A stretch of DNA of 64,000 nt from contig NZ_JAQFIN010000005.1 in NCBI RefSeq assembly GCF_029504695.1, positions 248,001 through 312,000 on the forward strand, given 5' to 3'. The notes under the pieces are model-generated. The model saw nothing but the letters and a program-made list of their open reading frames with translations. It ran no database searches and was not told where the DNA came from. A program made the position numbers and the translations under genes. This document shows positions 17,796 to 27,726 of the stretch, piece by piece (positions within the stretch are counted from its first letter, which is position 1; each line of letters starts with the position of its first letter). This DNA is from Parabacteroides sp. PF5-6 (lineage in GTDB: Bacteria > Bacteroidota > Bacteroidia > Bacteroidales > Tannerellaceae).

Positions 17796-20700
17796 ATGGC
17801 TTTTAGAAAAGAAAACAAGATAAAGAGTAGCTTTTCAAAAATAACAATCGGTTTAGCATCTCCTGAAGAAATCCTTGAGAATTCAAGCGGAGAAGTATTG
17901 AAACCGGAAACAATCAACTATCGTACTTACAAACCTGAACGTGACGGTCTTTTCTGCGAGCGTATTTTTGGTCCGATAAAGGACTACGAATGCCATTGCG
18001 GGAAATACAAACGTATCCGTTATAAAGGAATTGTGTGCGACCGTTGTGGGGTGGAAGTGACGGAAAAGAAAGTGCGCCGCGAACGGATGGGACATATCCA
18101 TCTGGTCGTTCCCGTAGCGCATATCTGGTATTTCCGTTCTTTACCGAATAAGATTGGTTACCTGTTAGGTTTGCCTACCAAGAAACTGGACTCTATTATT
18201 TATTACGAACGTTATGTCGTGATACAACCGGGACCTGTAGATGAAATCGTAGAACTGGACCTTCTCTCGGAAGAAGAATACCTGAATATTCTGGATAATC
18301 TGCCGAAAGAAAACCAATTGCTCGAAGATACCGACCCGAATAAGTTCATTGCCAAGATCGGTGCCGAAGCGGTGTACGACCTATTGGCTCGCCTGGACCT
18401 GGATGCTTTGTCTTATGAACTACGCCACCGTGCCAGCACAGATACTTCCCAGCAGCGTAAGAACGAAGCGTTGAAACGCCTGCAGGTGGTTGAATCTTTC
18501 CGTGCGTCTCGTGGGCGGAACAAACCGGAATGGATGATCGTGAAGGTGGTTCCTGTGATCCCGCCCGAACTGCGTCCGTTGGTTCCGCTGGATGGTGGGC
18601 GTTTTGCTACCTCCGACTTGAACGACTTATACCGTCGGGTGATTATCCGTAATAACCGTCTGAAACGACTGATCGATATTAAAGCCCCTGAGGTGATCCT
18701 ACGTAATGAAAAACGTATGCTTCAGGAAGCCGTCGACTCGTTGTTCGACAACTCACGTAAATCAAGCGCGGTAAAGACCGATGCCAACCGTCCGTTGAAA
18801 TCATTGTCCGACAGTTTGAAAGGGAAACAAGGACGTTTCCGTCAGAACCTGTTGGGTAAACGTGTCGACTACTCGGCTCGTTCGGTAATCGTCGTTGGTC
18901 CGGAATTGAAAATGCATGAATGTGGCTTGCCGAAGAATATGGCAGCCGAACTATATAAGCCTTTCGTTATCCGTAAACTGATCGAACGGGGTATCGTTAA
19001 GACAGTGAAATCGGCAAAGAAGATTGTCGACCGTAAAGAAGCGGTTGTCTGGGATATCCTGGAATATGTAATGAAAGGACATCCTGTATTGCTGAACCGT
19101 GCGCCGACTTTGCACCGTTTGGGTATCCAGGCATTCCAGCCGAAGTTGATCGAAGGTAAAGCAATCCAATTGCACCCGTTGGCATGTACGGCATTCAACG
19201 CCGACTTCGACGGTGACCAGATGGCTGTTCACTTGCCATTGGGCAATGAAGCGATTCTGGAAGCACAGATGTTGATGCTTGCCTCACATAACATTCTGAA
19301 TCCGGCAAACGGAGCGCCGATTACCGTTCCTTCTCAGGATATGGTATTGGGACTTTATTATATCACCAAATTGCGCAAAGGCGCTAAAGGCGAGGGCTTG
19401 ACGTTCTACGGACCGGAAGAAGCAACCATCGCTTATAATGAAGGTAAAGTAACTATCCATGCCCCGATCAATGTGATCGTGAACGATGTGGATAAAGAAG
19501 GTAAACCCATCAAACAGATGTTGGTGACCTCTGTCGGCCGTTTGATGGTCAATGAATTTGTACCGGAAGAAGTAGGTTATATCAATGAATTGTTAGGTAA
19601 AAAAGCTTTACGTGACATTATCGGTGATGTAATTAAAGTTTGTGGGGTAGCCCGTACAGCTCAGTTCCTGGATGACATTAAGAACTTAGGTTACTATATG
19701 GCATTCAAGGGCGGCTTATCTTTCAACCTGGCTGACGTATTGATCCCGGAAGAAAAAGGTGAATTGGTTGCTGAAGGAGATGCTGAAGTAGAGCAGATCA
19801 TCGCCAACTACAGCATGGGTTTCATTACCTTCAACGAACGTTACAACCAGATCATCGATACCTGGACACACGTAAACAGCAAGCTTTCCAATATCTTGAT
19901 CAAAAAACTGGCTGAAGATAACGATGGATTCAACTCCGTATATATGATGATGGACTCCGGTGCTCGTGGTTCGAAAGAACAGATCCGCCAGTTATCCGGT
20001 ATGCGTGGTTTGATGGCAAAGCCGCAGAAGAGTGGGGCTGAAGGTGGACAAATTATTGAAAACCCGATCCTCTCGAACTTTAAAGAAGGTTTGTCGGTGT
20101 TGGAATACTTTATCTCTACCCACGGTGCCCGTAAAGGTTTGGCCGATACGGCGTTGAAGACTGCCGATGCCGGTTATCTGACGCGTCGTCTGGTAGACGT
20201 TTCACACGATGTGATTGTGAATGAAGAGGACTGCGGAACACTGCGTGGACTGGTATGTACCGAACTGAAGAATAATGAAGAAGTAATTGCTTCGCTTTAC
20301 GAACGTATCCTCGGACGTGTATCTGTTCATGATATCCAGCATCCGCTGACCGGTGAAATCATTGTTCAATCCGGAACAGAAATCCGGGAAGATGCGGCTC
20401 GTCTGATCGAAGCCTCTCCGATTGAAAGCGTAGAAATACGTTCGGTATTGACCTGTGAATCGAAGAAAGGCGTTTGCGCCAAATGTTACGGACGTAACCT
20501 GGCTACGGGACAAATGGTTCAGAAAGGAGAGGTTGTCGGTGTGATCGCTGCACAGTCTATCGGTGAGCCGGGAACACAGTTGACACTGCGTACGTTCCAC
20601 GTTGGGGGTATCGCTTCGAATATTGCAACCGAAAACAGCATTGTTTCTAAATATGACGGTATCCTGGAAATCGACGAGTTACGTTCGGTTAAGTCAGAAG

Positions 20701-22073
20701 AAGGCGGACAGGAACATCAGGTGGTTGTCAGCCGTCTGGCGGAAATGCGTATTGTCGATCCGAATACCAATATCGTGCTTTTGTCTCATAATATTCCTTA
20801 TGGTTCCAAGCTGTATTTCAATAGTGGAGATACCGTTAAGAAAGGGAATACCATTATCGAATGGGACCCGTTCAATGCCGTTATCGTATCGGAAGTTTCC
20901 GGTAAGATCGAGTTTGAGAATGTGGTAGAAAATATCACCTATAAGGTTGAAAGTGACGAAACAACCGGTTTGAAAGAAAAGATTATCATTGAATCGAAAG
21001 ATAAGACGAAAGCTCCGGCTGCGCATATCATCGATGAAAAGGGTAATTACCTGAAGAACTATTCACTGCCGTTAGGCGCCCACGTGGTGAAAGAAAACGG
21101 GGATAAGATCAAAGCCGGTGAAGTGCTGGTTAAGATCCCGCGTGCTGTCGGTAAGACCGGTGACATCACCGGAGGTTTGCCCCGTGTAACCGAATTGTTC
21201 GAGGCCCGTAACCCGTCCAACCCCGCTGTGGTTTCTGAAATTGACGGTGAAGTAAGCTTCGGCAAGATCAAACGGGGTAATCGTGAAATCATGGTTACTT
21301 CAAAACTGGGTGAAGTGAAGAAATATATGGTGCCGCTGTCCAAGCAGTTGCTTGTTCAGGAGAACGACTATATCCGTGCAGGTATGCCGTTGTCCGATGG
21401 TGCGATCACGCCTTCTGATATTCTGGCTATTAAAGGTCCGACTGCCGTTCAGGAATATATCGTGAACGAGGTTCAGGACGTTTATCGTCTGCAAGGGGTG
21501 AAGATCAACGACAAACACTTTGAGGTGATCGTTCGTCAGATGATGCGTAAAGTGGAAGTGGTCGATCCGGGAGATACCCGTTTCCTTGAGCAGCAAGTGG
21601 TAGATAAATTGGAAGTGATGGAAGAGAACGATCGGATCTGGGGCAAGAAAGTGGTTTTGGATCAAGGTGACTCTCAAACCATGCATGCCGGACAGATCGT
21701 TACCGCACGTAAGCTGCGCGATGAAAACTCCATGTTGAAACGTCGTGACCTGAAACTGGTAGAAGTGCGTGATGCCGTTCCGGCAACTGCCAACCAGATC
21801 TTGCAAGGTATCACCCGTGCCGCTCTGCAAACCAATAGCTTTATGTCGGCAGCATCCTTCCAGGAAACAACGAAGGTGTTGAACGAAGCTGCTATCAACG
21901 GTAAAGTAGACCGCCTGGAAGGCCTGAAGGAGAATGTGATCTGTGGTCACCTGATCCCGGCCGGTACCGGACAGCGCGAATTCGACAAACTGGTTGTCGG
22001 AGCCAAAGACGAGTTCGACCGCATCTTTGCCAACCGCAAGAATGTTGTTGACTTCTCGATGGAGGAAGAGTGA
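17796..22073 (+). CDS. rpoC: DNA-directed RNA polymerase subunit beta'
   Basis: 1425 residues. It has the N-terminal zinc site ([20 protein letters not shown]), the catalytic magnesium-binding motif [12 protein letters not shown] (about residues 467-478), the bridge-helix region, a second zinc cluster ([13 protein letters not shown]) and the trigger-loop region ([17 protein letters not shown]). It forms the core enzyme with RpoB. Confidence 0.98.
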   Translation: MAFRKENKIKSSFSKITIGLASPEEILENSSGEVLKPETINYRTYKPERDGLFCERIFGPIKDYECHCGKYKRIRYKGIVCDRCGVEVTEKKVRRERMGHIHLVVPVAHIWYFRSLPNKIGYLLGLPTKKLDSIIYYERYVVIQPGPVDEIVELDLLSEEEYLNILDNLPKENQLLEDTDPNKFIAKIGAEAVYDLLARLDLDALSYELRHRASTDTSQQRKNEALKRLQVVESFRASRGRNKPEWMIVKVVPVIPPELRPLVPLDGGRFATSDLNDLYRRVIIRNNRLKRLIDIKAPEVILRNEKRMLQEAVDSLFDNSRKSSAVKTDANRPLKSLSDSLKGKQGRFRQNLLGKRVDYSARSVIVVGPELKMHECGLPKNMAAELYKPFVIRKLIERGIVKTVKSAKKIVDRKEAVVWDILEYVMKGHPVLLNRAPTLHRLGIQAFQPKLIEGKAIQLHPLACTAFNADFDGDQMAVHLPLGNEAILEAQMLMLASHNILNPANGAPITVPSQDMVLGLYYITKLRKGAKGEGLTFYGPEEATIAYNEGKVTIHAPINVIVNDVDKEGKPIKQMLVTSVGRLMVNEFVPEEVGYINELLGKKALRDIIGDVIKVCGVARTAQFLDDIKNLGYYMAFKGGLSFNLADVLIPEEKGELVAEGDAEVEQIIANYSMGFITFNERYNQIIDTWTHVNSKLSNILIKKLAEDNDGFNSVYMMMDSGARGSKEQIRQLSGMRGLMAKPQKSGAEGGQIIENPILSNFKEGLSVLEYFISTHGARKGLADTALKTADAGYLTRRLVDVSHDVIVNEEDCGTLRGLVCTELKNNEEVIASLYERILGRVSVHDIQHPLTGEIIVQSGTEIREDAARLIEASPIESVEIRSVLTCESKKGVCAKCYGRNLATGQMVQKGEVVGVIAAQSIGEPGTQLTLRTFHVGGIASNIATENSIVSKYDGILEIDELRSVKSEEGGQEHQVVVSRLAEMRIVDPNTNIVLLSHNIPYGSKLYFNSGDTVKKGNTIIEWDPFNAVIVSEVSGKIEFENVVENITYKVESDETTGLKEKIIIESKDKTKAPAAHIIDEKGNYLKNYSLPLGAHVVKENGDKIKAGEVLVKIPRAVGKTGDITGGLPRVTELFEARNPSNPAVVSEIDGEVSFGKIKRGNREIMVTSKLGEVKKYMVPLSKQLLVQENDYIRAGMPLSDGAITPSDILAIKGPTAVQEYIVNEVQDVYRLQGVKINDKHFEVIVRQMMRKVEVVDPGDTRFLEQQVVDKLEVMEENDRIWGKKVVLDQGDSQTMHAGQIVTARKLRDENSMLKRRDLKLVEVRDAVPATANQILQGITRAALQTNSFMSAASFQETTKVLNEAAINGKVDRLEGLKENVICGHLIPAGTGQREFDKLVVGAKDEFDRIFANRKNVVDFSMEEE

Positions 22074-22275
22074 TAGAATTGATCTATGTCAAAAAGTAGG
22101 AACTGCTTCGGGTTATTATCCTGTTTGTATTTGGGTATTCCTTTAAAGAACTTACTTTTGTAATAGATATTAGCACTATATATCTAAACTTGGAAAAACG
22201 TTTAATAGATTATTATTTTTAAACACAAAAGTATTTTTACATTGGTCTAAAGAATTGAGAATTAAAAACACAACA

Positions 22276-22308
22276 AAAAAGCGACTGCCTGTGAAGGTGG
22301 TCGTTTTT
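22276..22308. terminator. Terminator downstream of rpoC
   Basis: AAAAAGCGACTGCC...GGTGGTCGTTTTT forms a 13-bp stem with some G-T pairs, an A-run before and a T-run after, so it could act in both directions. It lies about 200 nt after the rpoC stop. Confidence 0.7.
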
Positions 22309-22421
22309 GTTTATGTCAAGTCGCAAACCCAAAAGCTTTGCATGGATCACCCCGGAGAGTTGTGGAGTCCATTCGCATCTCACAATAATTGATCCTAAAG
22401 AACAAAAACCCCAAAATACCC

Positions 22422-22639
22422 TCCGAACAAAGTTTTTCGTTTTTTTACTTACATCATACAGGATTTTCTTTCATCCCTGTATATCAGCTGTATAGCGATT
22501 TCGAATAGCCGGAAAAACACTAAAATTCCTGTAAGTAACTTTCTGGTACCTGTTGGAGAACCCCAACAGTGATCGGTTTAACATTGTCGCCTGTCCCGGC
22601 TGTATGATGGTAGTAAAAAAACGAAAAACTCTGTTTGGA
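22422..22639. repeat. MITE-like element with 40-bp imperfect terminal inverted repeats
   Basis: The arms 22422-22461 and 22600-22639 match at 36 of 40 positions as reverse complements. Each contains a seven-base T or A run next to TTTTTCG or its complement. The 138-nt interior has no open frame and includes a small hairpin (TGTTGG / CCAACA). An 11-nt word (TGATCGGTTTA) occurs once inside (22570) and once just outside (22641). Non-autonomous element origin is inference. Confidence 0.6.
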
Positions 22640-22716
22640 ATGATCGGTTTACCACTAATTGTCGTTTGCATTTGTTAACATCCGACTTCGACTACAAAAA
22701 ATAGCCTCTTCCACTG

Positions 22717-22800
22717 AAAAGGCCGGCAGGGTTTCCCAAAAGGCCGCCGGAGTTTGGCAAAAGGCCGCCGGCCTTTGACCGACCTGAAAGAGATTCCCAA
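22717..22800. repeat. 21-bp repeat array R4, three clear units and a degenerate fourth
   Basis: Units AAAAGGCCGGCAGGGTTTCCC (22717-22737 less its last base shown here as part of the run), 22738-22758 and 22759-22779 share the core AAAAGGCCGCCGG. The third contains the near-palindrome AAAGGCCGCCGGCCTTT. A degenerate fourth copy follows to ~22800. This is the only array with a 21-bp period. Confidence 0.8.
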
Positions 22801-22810
22801 ATCGTTTCAG

Positions 22811-22911
22811 CCCCCCCTTTTTTCAACTACCAGTACTTTGCGCGCAAACTACTAATAGTTTGTCGCCAAACTACCGGTAGTTGGTGCGCAAACTACCGGT
22901 AGTTTCTGAAG
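22811..22911. repeat. 22-bp repeat array R2 with C7T6 leader
   Basis: A C7T6 tract (22811-22823) precedes units at 22824-22845, 22846-22867, 22868-22889 and 22890-22911. The core AAACTACCGGTAGTTT is the R1/R3 family. The sequence after the last unit (to ~22942) is about 34/41 identical to that after R3, so the repeated unit is larger than the array. Confidence 0.9.
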
Positions 22912-22986
22912 GGAATATTAAGTTCTCATTTTCAATGGTTTATAAATCCGTAAAGTCCATTCGCGTCGAAGAAGATTTGAAGATCA

Positions 22987-23107
22987 ATTGTCTGAATCAG
23001 GATTATCAGGATTGAATAAATGGGCAGGATTAAAGCCTGTGACACTCGCTTCGCTCGCCTCTAATCTTGTAAATATATTCAATCCTGATAATCCTGATTC
23101 AGACAAT
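22987..23107. repeat. 32-bp perfect inverted repeat with 57-nt spacer
   Basis: Arms 22987-23018 and 23076-23107 are exact reverse complements. Each arm carries the word CAGGATTATCAGGATTGAATA-like sequence, itself built of two CAGGATT repeats. The spacer (23019-23075) holds a weaker internal pairing (AGGATTA / TAATCTT). There is no T-run. Confidence 0.9.
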
Positions 23108-23145
23108 GGGACCTTCCAACCTCAAACTATTTGAAACCCGTCACA

Positions 23146-23247
23146 CCCCCCCCCTTTTTTTAACACCGCACTTTGCTCGACAAAACATTGCACTTTGGTG
23201 AACAAAACATTGCGCTTTTTTCGACGAAAGTGCGATGTTTTATTCGG
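23146..23247. repeat. 22-bp repeat array R5 with C9T7 leader
   Basis: A C9T7 tract (23146-23161) runs into units at 23160-23181, 23182-23203, 23204-23225 and 23226-23247. The core is AAAACATTGCRCTTT; the last unit is inverted (GAAAGTGCGATGTTTT). The C/T leader matches that before R2 although the unit sequence is different. Confidence 0.85.
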
Positions 23248-23375
23248 AGGGGTTAAAACCCATAGAAATAAAAGGTGCCGCTGTGAAAAGTCCGAAAGGA
23301 CTTTGAAACAGTTCTCCACAATAATATGGGCTGATCCAAAGCTTTCCTTATCTTTACAACAAAAAAGTAAGAATT

Positions 23376-23687
23376 ATGGATACTAACAGATCGAAAAATG
23401 AGATTCAGGTAGAGTTATCGGAAGAGATGGCGCAGGGGACGTACGCCAACCTGGCGATTATATCCCATTCTTCCTCGGAGTTTATTCTTGACTTTGTGCG
23501 CATGGTGCCGGGAGTACCTAAGGCGAAGGTGAAAAGCCGGGTGATCCTGACGCCCGATAATGCCAAACGTTTGTTGGATGCCTTGGCGGATAATATCGCT
23601 AAGTTTGAAGAAATGAAACGAAGGGGAGGAGCACCCGAGCCGAATGGCTTTCTGCCGCCGATTGGGGGGATGAAAGGGGAAGCTTGA
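23376..23687 (+). CDS. DUF3467 family protein
   Basis: 103 residues: IQVELSEEMAQGTYANLAII, SEFILDFVRMVPGVPKAKV and ILTPDNAKRLLDALADNI match the DUF3467 family, small soluble proteins usually found just after rpoC in Bacteroidetes. Biochemical role unknown. It has a proline/glycine-rich tail. Here it is separated from rpoC by the 1.3-kb repeat island, so it probably has its own promoter. Confidence 0.85.
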   Translation: MDTNRSKNEIQVELSEEMAQGTYANLAIISHSSSEFILDFVRMVPGVPKAKVKSRVILTPDNAKRLLDALADNIAKFEEMKRRGGAPEPNGFLPPIGGMKGEA

Positions 23688-23695
23688 AAAGAGCA

Positions 23696-23826
23696 ATGAA
23701 GAATGAAGAATGAAAAATGAAGAATTTAAGGGCCTATCTCAGTTCCCCGCCTTTGAAGGCGGGGGGGACCGCTGCTTGCAGCGGTGGGGCGGTTGAATTT
23801 TTCATTCTTTATTCTTCATTCTTCAT
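23696..23826. repeat. Heptamer inverted arrays enclosing two hairpins
   Basis: Left units ATGAAGA, ATGAAGA, ATGAAAA, ATGAAGA (23696-23723) face TTTTCAT, TCTTTAT, TCTTCAT, TCTTCAT (23799-23826) across 75 nt. The spacer carries two GC-rich hairpins, CCCCGCCTT / AAGGCGGGG (23745-23764) and ACCGCTGC / GCAGCGGT (23768-23785). It fills the gap between convergent DUF3467 and argF', so it may act as a two-way terminator. Confidence 0.85.
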
Positions 23827-23844
23827 TTCAAGAAACTACTTCTT

Positions 23845-24798
23845 TCATAAAGAAAGAAGTAGTTTCTTGAGTACCGCCTGTGCAGAGATCTCCCGGTTAG
23901 CGGCTTCGGGGATAACGATGCTTTGCGGGCTTTCGATCACGTCGTCGGTGACGATCATATTGCGGCGCACGGGCAGGCAGTGCATAAAGTAGGCGTTGTT
24001 GGTCAATGCCATCTTCTCCGTATCGACAGTCCAGCTACGGTCTTTACTCAATACCTCGCCGTAATGCGGATCCTGGAAGGCTGCCCAGTTCTTGGCATAG
24101 ATAAAGTCGGCACCTTCGAACGCTTTCTTCTGATCGTATTCCACCCGGGCATTGCCCACGAAAGAAGGATCCAATTCATAACCTTCGGGATGGGTGATGA
24201 CAAACTCATAATCCGTGGCGTTCATCCACTCGGCAAAGCTATTAGGCACTGCCTGTGGAAGTGCCTTCGGATGAGGCGCCCAGGTCAGGACCACCTTCGG
24301 ACGGGCGGTCTTCTTATACTCTTCAATCGTAATCAGGTCGGCATAGCTCTGCAGCGGATGACGCGTAGCTGCTTCCATACTGAACACCGGCCGGCCGGAA
24401 TGGCGGATAAACTGGTTCAGTATCTTCTCTGTATAATCATCTTCTTTGCTCTCGAACTGCGCAAACGAACGCACGCCGATCACATCGCAATAACAACCCA
24501 TCACGGGGATGGCCTCCAATAGATGTTCCGGTTTGTCGCCATCCATAATCGCGCCCCGTTCCGTCTCCAGTTTCCAGGCACCCTGGTTGATATCCAGTAC
24601 GATCGTGTTCATGCCCAGGTTCATTGCCGCCTTCTGCGTGCTCAGGCGGGTACGCAGGCTGGAGTTGAAGAAGATCATCATCAATGTTTTGTTCTTTCCC
24701 AGATGGGCGAATTGGAACCGGTCTTTCTTGATCTCGAACGCATCGGCCAAAGCCTGGTTCAGGTCACCGATATCTTGTACACAAGTGAAATTTTTCAT
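23845..24798 (-). CDS. argF': N-succinyl-L-ornithine carbamoyltransferase
   Basis: 317 residues from the ATG at 24798 (MKNFTCVQDIGDLNQ). The carbamoyl phosphate site (NSSLRTRLSTQ) and the C-terminal HCLPVRRN motif are present. Residue 90 is proline (GDKPEHLLE). In the Bacteroides fragilis enzyme Pro90 goes with N-succinylornithine, and a Glu there gives acetylornithine specificity; the substrate call follows from that knowledge. It makes N-succinylcitrulline in arginine synthesis. A -7-like TATCTTTG (24830 to 24823) lies upstream, after the proA stop, so it may have its own promoter as well as read-through from proBA. Confidence 0.92.
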   Translation of the reverse strand: MKNFTCVQDIGDLNQALADAFEIKKDRFQFAHLGKNKTLMMIFFNSSLRTRLSTQKAAMNLGMNTIVLDINQGAWKLETERGAIMDGDKPEHLLEAIPVMGCYCDVIGVRSFAQFESKEDDYTEKILNQFIRHSGRPVFSMEAATRHPLQSYADLITIEEYKKTARPKVVLTWAPHPKALPQAVPNSFAEWMNATDYEFVITHPEGYELDPSFVGNARVEYDQKKAFEGADFIYAKNWAAFQDPHYGEVLSKDRSWTVDTEKMALTNNAYFMHCLPVRRNMIVTDDVIESPQSIVIPEAANREISAQAVLKKLLLSL

Positions 24799-24843
24799 CG
24801 TTTCTATTCTTTTAGTAAAGCTCAAAGATAATGCTTATTCTTT

Positions 24844-26088
24844 TTATTTTCGGGATTGGCCGTTTCCTTCAATAATATATTTGTAAGTAGTTAATTCCGG
24901 CAGGGCCATGGGGCCGCGGGCGTGGAGCTTTTGGGTGCTGATACCGATCTCGGCGCCAAAGCCAAACTGGGCACCGTCGGTAAAGGCCGTAGATACATTG
25001 GCGTAGACACAGGCGGCATCGACCGCTTGCTGGAAGAGGCGGATTGTTTCTTTATTCTCACTGACAATCGCTTCGCTATGCCGGGAACTGTATTGGGCGA
25101 TATGGTCCAGGGCTTCATTGAGGGAAGCGACCGTGCGGATGCTCATCTTATAATCCAGGAATTCCGTGCCGAAGCTTTCCAGTGTTGCTTCTTTTAAGAG
25201 ATCCTCCGGATAATGTCCGCTTAAGGCCGCATAGGCTTCCGGATCGGCATAGATCGTCACCCGGCTATCCTGCATCTTTTCACACAGGAAAAGCAGGTCT
25301 GCGGATCGATCTTTATGGATAATCAGACAATCCAAGGCATTACAAACACTTACCCGCCGGGTCTTGGCATTGGTAATGATGGCCTGCCCTTTTGCTGCAT
25401 CCCCTTCTTTATCAAAATAGGTATGACAAATGCCGGCTCCGGTTTCGATCACCGGCACACGGGCATGTTCCCTTACGTAATCGATCAACGCACTGCTTCC
25501 GCGCGGGATGATCAGATCGACCAGTCCGACAGCATTTAATAATACAGCTGTCGCTTCCCGGTCGGCAGGCAATAGTGTGCAAACCGCCGGGTTAAGATCA
25601 TACTTTTCCAATACCTTATGGATGATCGCCACAAGCGCCTGGTTCGATTCGTCGGCATCCGATCCGCCTTTCAACAAGCAGGCATTCCCACTCTTCAGGC
25701 AGAGCGAAAAAACATCCATCGTCACGTTCGGCCGCGCTTCATAGATCATACCGATCACCCCGAAAGGCACCGATACCTTGCGGATCACCATGCCATTGGG
25801 ACGGATCGTTTCATCCAATACCTTACCTAAAGGAGAGGGTAGGGCAGCCACCTGACGCATATCTCCGGCGATCGCTTCCAACCGCTCTCCAGTCAGCCGC
25901 AACCGGTCGTACTTCGGATCGTTTTCCGCCATCCGCGCCAGATCCCGGGCATTGGCTGTCAGGACCGCTTCTTTGTCTTCGATCAATGCCTCGGCCGTCT
26001 CCCGCAGGATCGCCCCGATCGTTTTACCCGGCAATGCCAAAAGCGAACGGGAGGCCCGGGCGGTTTGTTGTATTAATTTTGTAACCAT
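24844..26088 (-). CDS. proA: Glutamate-5-semialdehyde dehydrogenase
   Basis: 414 residues from the ATG at 26088 ([15 protein letters not shown]). The catalytic cysteine region ([14 protein letters not shown]) and cofactor-binding segments ([27 protein letters not shown]) match gamma-glutamyl phosphate reductase. It reduces glutamyl-5-phosphate in proline synthesis. An in-frame ATG 45 nt upstream runs through the REP sequence and is rejected. It is separated from proB by a transposase gene, which splits the usual proBA pair. Confidence 0.94.
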   Translation of the reverse strand: MVTKLIQQTARASRSLLALPGKTIGAILRETAEALIEDKEAVLTANARDLARMAENDPKYDRLRLTGERLEAIAGDMRQVAALPSPLGKVLDETIRPNGMVIRKVSVPFGVIGMIYEARPNVTMDVFSLCLKSGNACLLKGGSDADESNQALVAIIHKVLEKYDLNPAVCTLLPADREATAVLLNAVGLVDLIIPRGSSALIDYVREHARVPVIETGAGICHTYFDKEGDAAKGQAIITNAKTRRVSVCNALDCLIIHKDRSADLLFLCEKMQDSRVTIYADPEAYAALSGHYPEDLLKEATLESFGTEFLDYKMSIRTVASLNEALDHIAQYSSRHSEAIVSENKETIRLFQQAVDAACVYANVSTAFTDGAQFGFGAEIGISTQKLHARGPMALPELTTYKYIIEGNGQSRK

Positions 26089-26092
26089 AATA

Positions 26093-26608
26093 TTATATTT
26101 CGTAGGGGCACCCCTTGTGGGCGCCCTCTTCATTGTTTATTCCCCATTTTTGCGGATTCTCAATAATATAGGCCGTAATATTATCAAATCCCCGTTGATC
26201 CCTTATGATATGTTCATAATAATTACGTTGCCATAAGTGTTTATCAAAAGGAGGCCACCCCTTCTGTTTAACCCCGGATATATACCTAACGGTGGTTTCA
26301 GACTTAAATGCGTCCATAATAGAAGCTAAAGAAATTACATCGTCCTTGCAAATTTGAATAATGCCATGGAAGTGATCCGGCATAACAACATAGGAATGTA
26401 ATCTCAGTATTGGATATTTGTTTGTCAACTCATTCCATAGCTGCTCGATCATTTCTCCCGCATCATTTAAAATCATAAGACCTTGTTCTATTCTTCCGAA
26501 GAACGGATTCTTGTTTTGACAACAAATGGTTACAAAATAAAAACCACTTTGTGCATAATTATATCCGTTCAACCGGATGGTGTTTGGCCTTCGTTTTTTT
26601 GTATTCAT
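26093..26608 (-). CDS. REP-associated tyrosine transposase (RAYT)
   Basis: 171 residues of the Y1 (IS200-like) family: [20 protein letters not shown], the HUH motif in [10 protein letters not shown] and the catalytic Tyr region [12 protein letters not shown]. RAYTs are single-copy domesticated relatives of IS200/IS605 transposases, linked to spread of REP hairpins. The C-terminal residues ([12 protein letters not shown]) are encoded by the left flanking REP itself. It lies between proB and proA in the operon direction, with 4 nt to proA and 44 nt from proB, and looks intact. Confidence 0.9.
   Translation of the reverse strand: MNTKKRRPNTIRLNGYNYAQSGFYFVTICCQNKNPFFGRIEQGLMILNDAGEMIEQLWNELTNKYPILRLHSYVVMPDHFHGIIQICKDDVISLASIMDAFKSETTVRYISGVKQKGWPPFDKHLWQRNYYEHIIRDQRGFDNITAYIIENPQKWGINNEEGAHKGCPYEI
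26102..26127. repeat. Left REP hairpin flanking the RAYT gene
   Basis: GTAGGGGCACCCCTTGTGGG and following bases form an imperfect hairpin (AGGGGCACCC / GGGCGCCCT). It overlaps the 3' end of the transposase gene and is in inverted orientation to the right REP at 26632; both arms end in GCCCCTAC on the strand facing out. Confidence 0.75.
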
Positions 26609-26631
26609 AATTAATGGTGTATTGTATTATT

Positions 26632-26655
26632 GGGCGGCCACGAGGGCCGCCCCTA
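26632..26655. repeat. Right REP hairpin flanking the RAYT gene
   Basis: GGGCGGCC-ACGAG-GGCCGCCC, an 8-bp perfect stem (26632-26639 and 26645-26652), followed by CTAC. It lies between the transposase start and the proB stop. With the left REP it forms an inverted pair around the gene. Confidence 0.8.
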
Positions 26656-27726
26656 CAGGATGATTAAATAATCATAATGCACCAACGGCTTTTGGTCGCG
26701 GTGGCCGATCAGGGCGGTGGCTTCTTCGCTGTTGTAGTCGGCACAGCCGACGCCGATCTGTGTGCCGGCGGCGTTGAAGATGCGTACGATATCGCCTTTC
26801 TCGAATTCGCCGACGATATGGGTGACGCCAACCAATAAGAGGCTGGTGGCCTTTGGTGCGGTCAGGGCTTCGCCGGCTCCGGCGTTGACGTGTATCTCTC
26901 CTTTGGCGAAGCCTTCCGAATGGGCAATCCATTTCTTTACGCTACTCACCGGCTTGGGCGAAGGCATGAAGCGGGTGCAGACGACCTCCTCTTTTCGCGA
27001 CAACAGGCGAGGCAGGATATTGTCTTTCTTGCCGTTGGCGATGATCACGGTGATGCCTTCATCGGCCACTTTGCGGGCGATGCGGCATTTGGTCAGCATG
27101 CCCCCGCGACCGAACGACGACCGGCTGGTTTGTACGTAGTTTGAGAGGTCCTGGTCTTCCGTTCCGATCTGCCGGATCACCTCGCAGGCGGGATCACTGG
27201 GGTTGCCGTTGAAGATCCCATCGATATTACTCAGGATAATCAACGCATCCATGCCAAGCATCGTAGCAATCAGTCCGGAAAGCTCATCGTTATCGGTAAA
27301 CATCAGTTCGGTCACCGAGATGGTATCGTTCTCATTGACAATGGGGATCACCTTGTTCGCCAGCATCACTTCCATGCAATGCTTCTGATTCAGGTAGTGC
27401 GTGCGGCTGCTGAAATTCTCTTTCGTCGTCAACACCTGCCCGCACCGCATCCCGTGTTCGCGGAAGAGTTCATAGTAGCGGTTGATCAGCTTCGCCTGTC
27501 CCACCGCCGAATACAATTGCCGGGCAGAGACCGGATCCAGTTTCTTCCCCGCCTTGATCTCCGAGCGCCCCGAAGCCACCGCGCCGGAGGAAATCAATAC
27601 CACTTCCATCCCTTTGTGATGCAACTCCGCCACCTGATCGACCAATGCCGACATCCGGGTGATGTCCAGTGTGCCATCCGATCGCGTCAGCACGTTGCTT
27701 CCAATCTTAACCGCGACTCTTTTCAC
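26653..27726 (-). CDS. proB: Glutamate 5-kinase
   Basis: 357 residues: an amino-acid-kinase domain (KRVAVKIGSNVLTR, ISSGAVASGR, NENDTISVTELMFTDNDELS) and a C-terminal PUA domain. It phosphorylates glutamate, the first and feedback-controlled step of proline synthesis. The start is GTG at 27726, required because the conserved N-terminus follows at once. This start lies 20 nt inside the end of the HepT gene, so the two are probably translationally coupled. A REP touches its 3' end. Confidence 0.93.
   Translation of the reverse strand: MKRVAVKIGSNVLTRSDGTLDITRMSALVDQVAELHHKGMEVVLISSGAVASGRSEIKAGKKLDPVSARQLYSAVGQAKLINRYYELFREHGMRCGQVLTTKENFSSRTHYLNQKHCMEVMLANKVIPIVNENDTISVTELMFTDNDELSGLIATMLGMDALIILSNIDGIFNGNPSDPACEVIRQIGTEDQDLSNYVQTSRSSFGRGGMLTKCRIARKVADEGITVIIANGKKDNILPRLLSRKEEVVCTRFMPSPKPVSSVKKWIAHSEGFAKGEIHVNAGAGEALTAPKATSLLLVGVTHIVGEFEKGDIVRIFNAAGTQIGVGCADYNSEEATALIGHRDQKPLVHYDYLIIL

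Larger units (their letters stand above)
22074..23375. other. 1.3-kb gene-free island dense in repeats
   Basis: No credible gene lies between rpoC and the DUF3467 gene. In order the gap holds an intrinsic terminator (22276), a MITE-like 218-bp inverted repeat (22422-22639), a 21-bp array (22717), a C/T tract plus 22-bp array (22811-22911), a 32-bp perfect inverted repeat (22987-23107), and a second C/T tract plus 22-bp array (23146-23247). Small open frames here do not resemble proteins and follow the repeats. Confidence 0.75.

Noticed and set aside
22307-22495. Open frame in the rpoC downstream gap
   Set aside because: It runs over the terminator and the MITE-like arm and has no protein-like composition.
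23717-23992. Open frame starting in the heptamer arrays after DUF3467
   Set aside because: It reads through repeats and into the reverse strand of argF', so it is a shadow.
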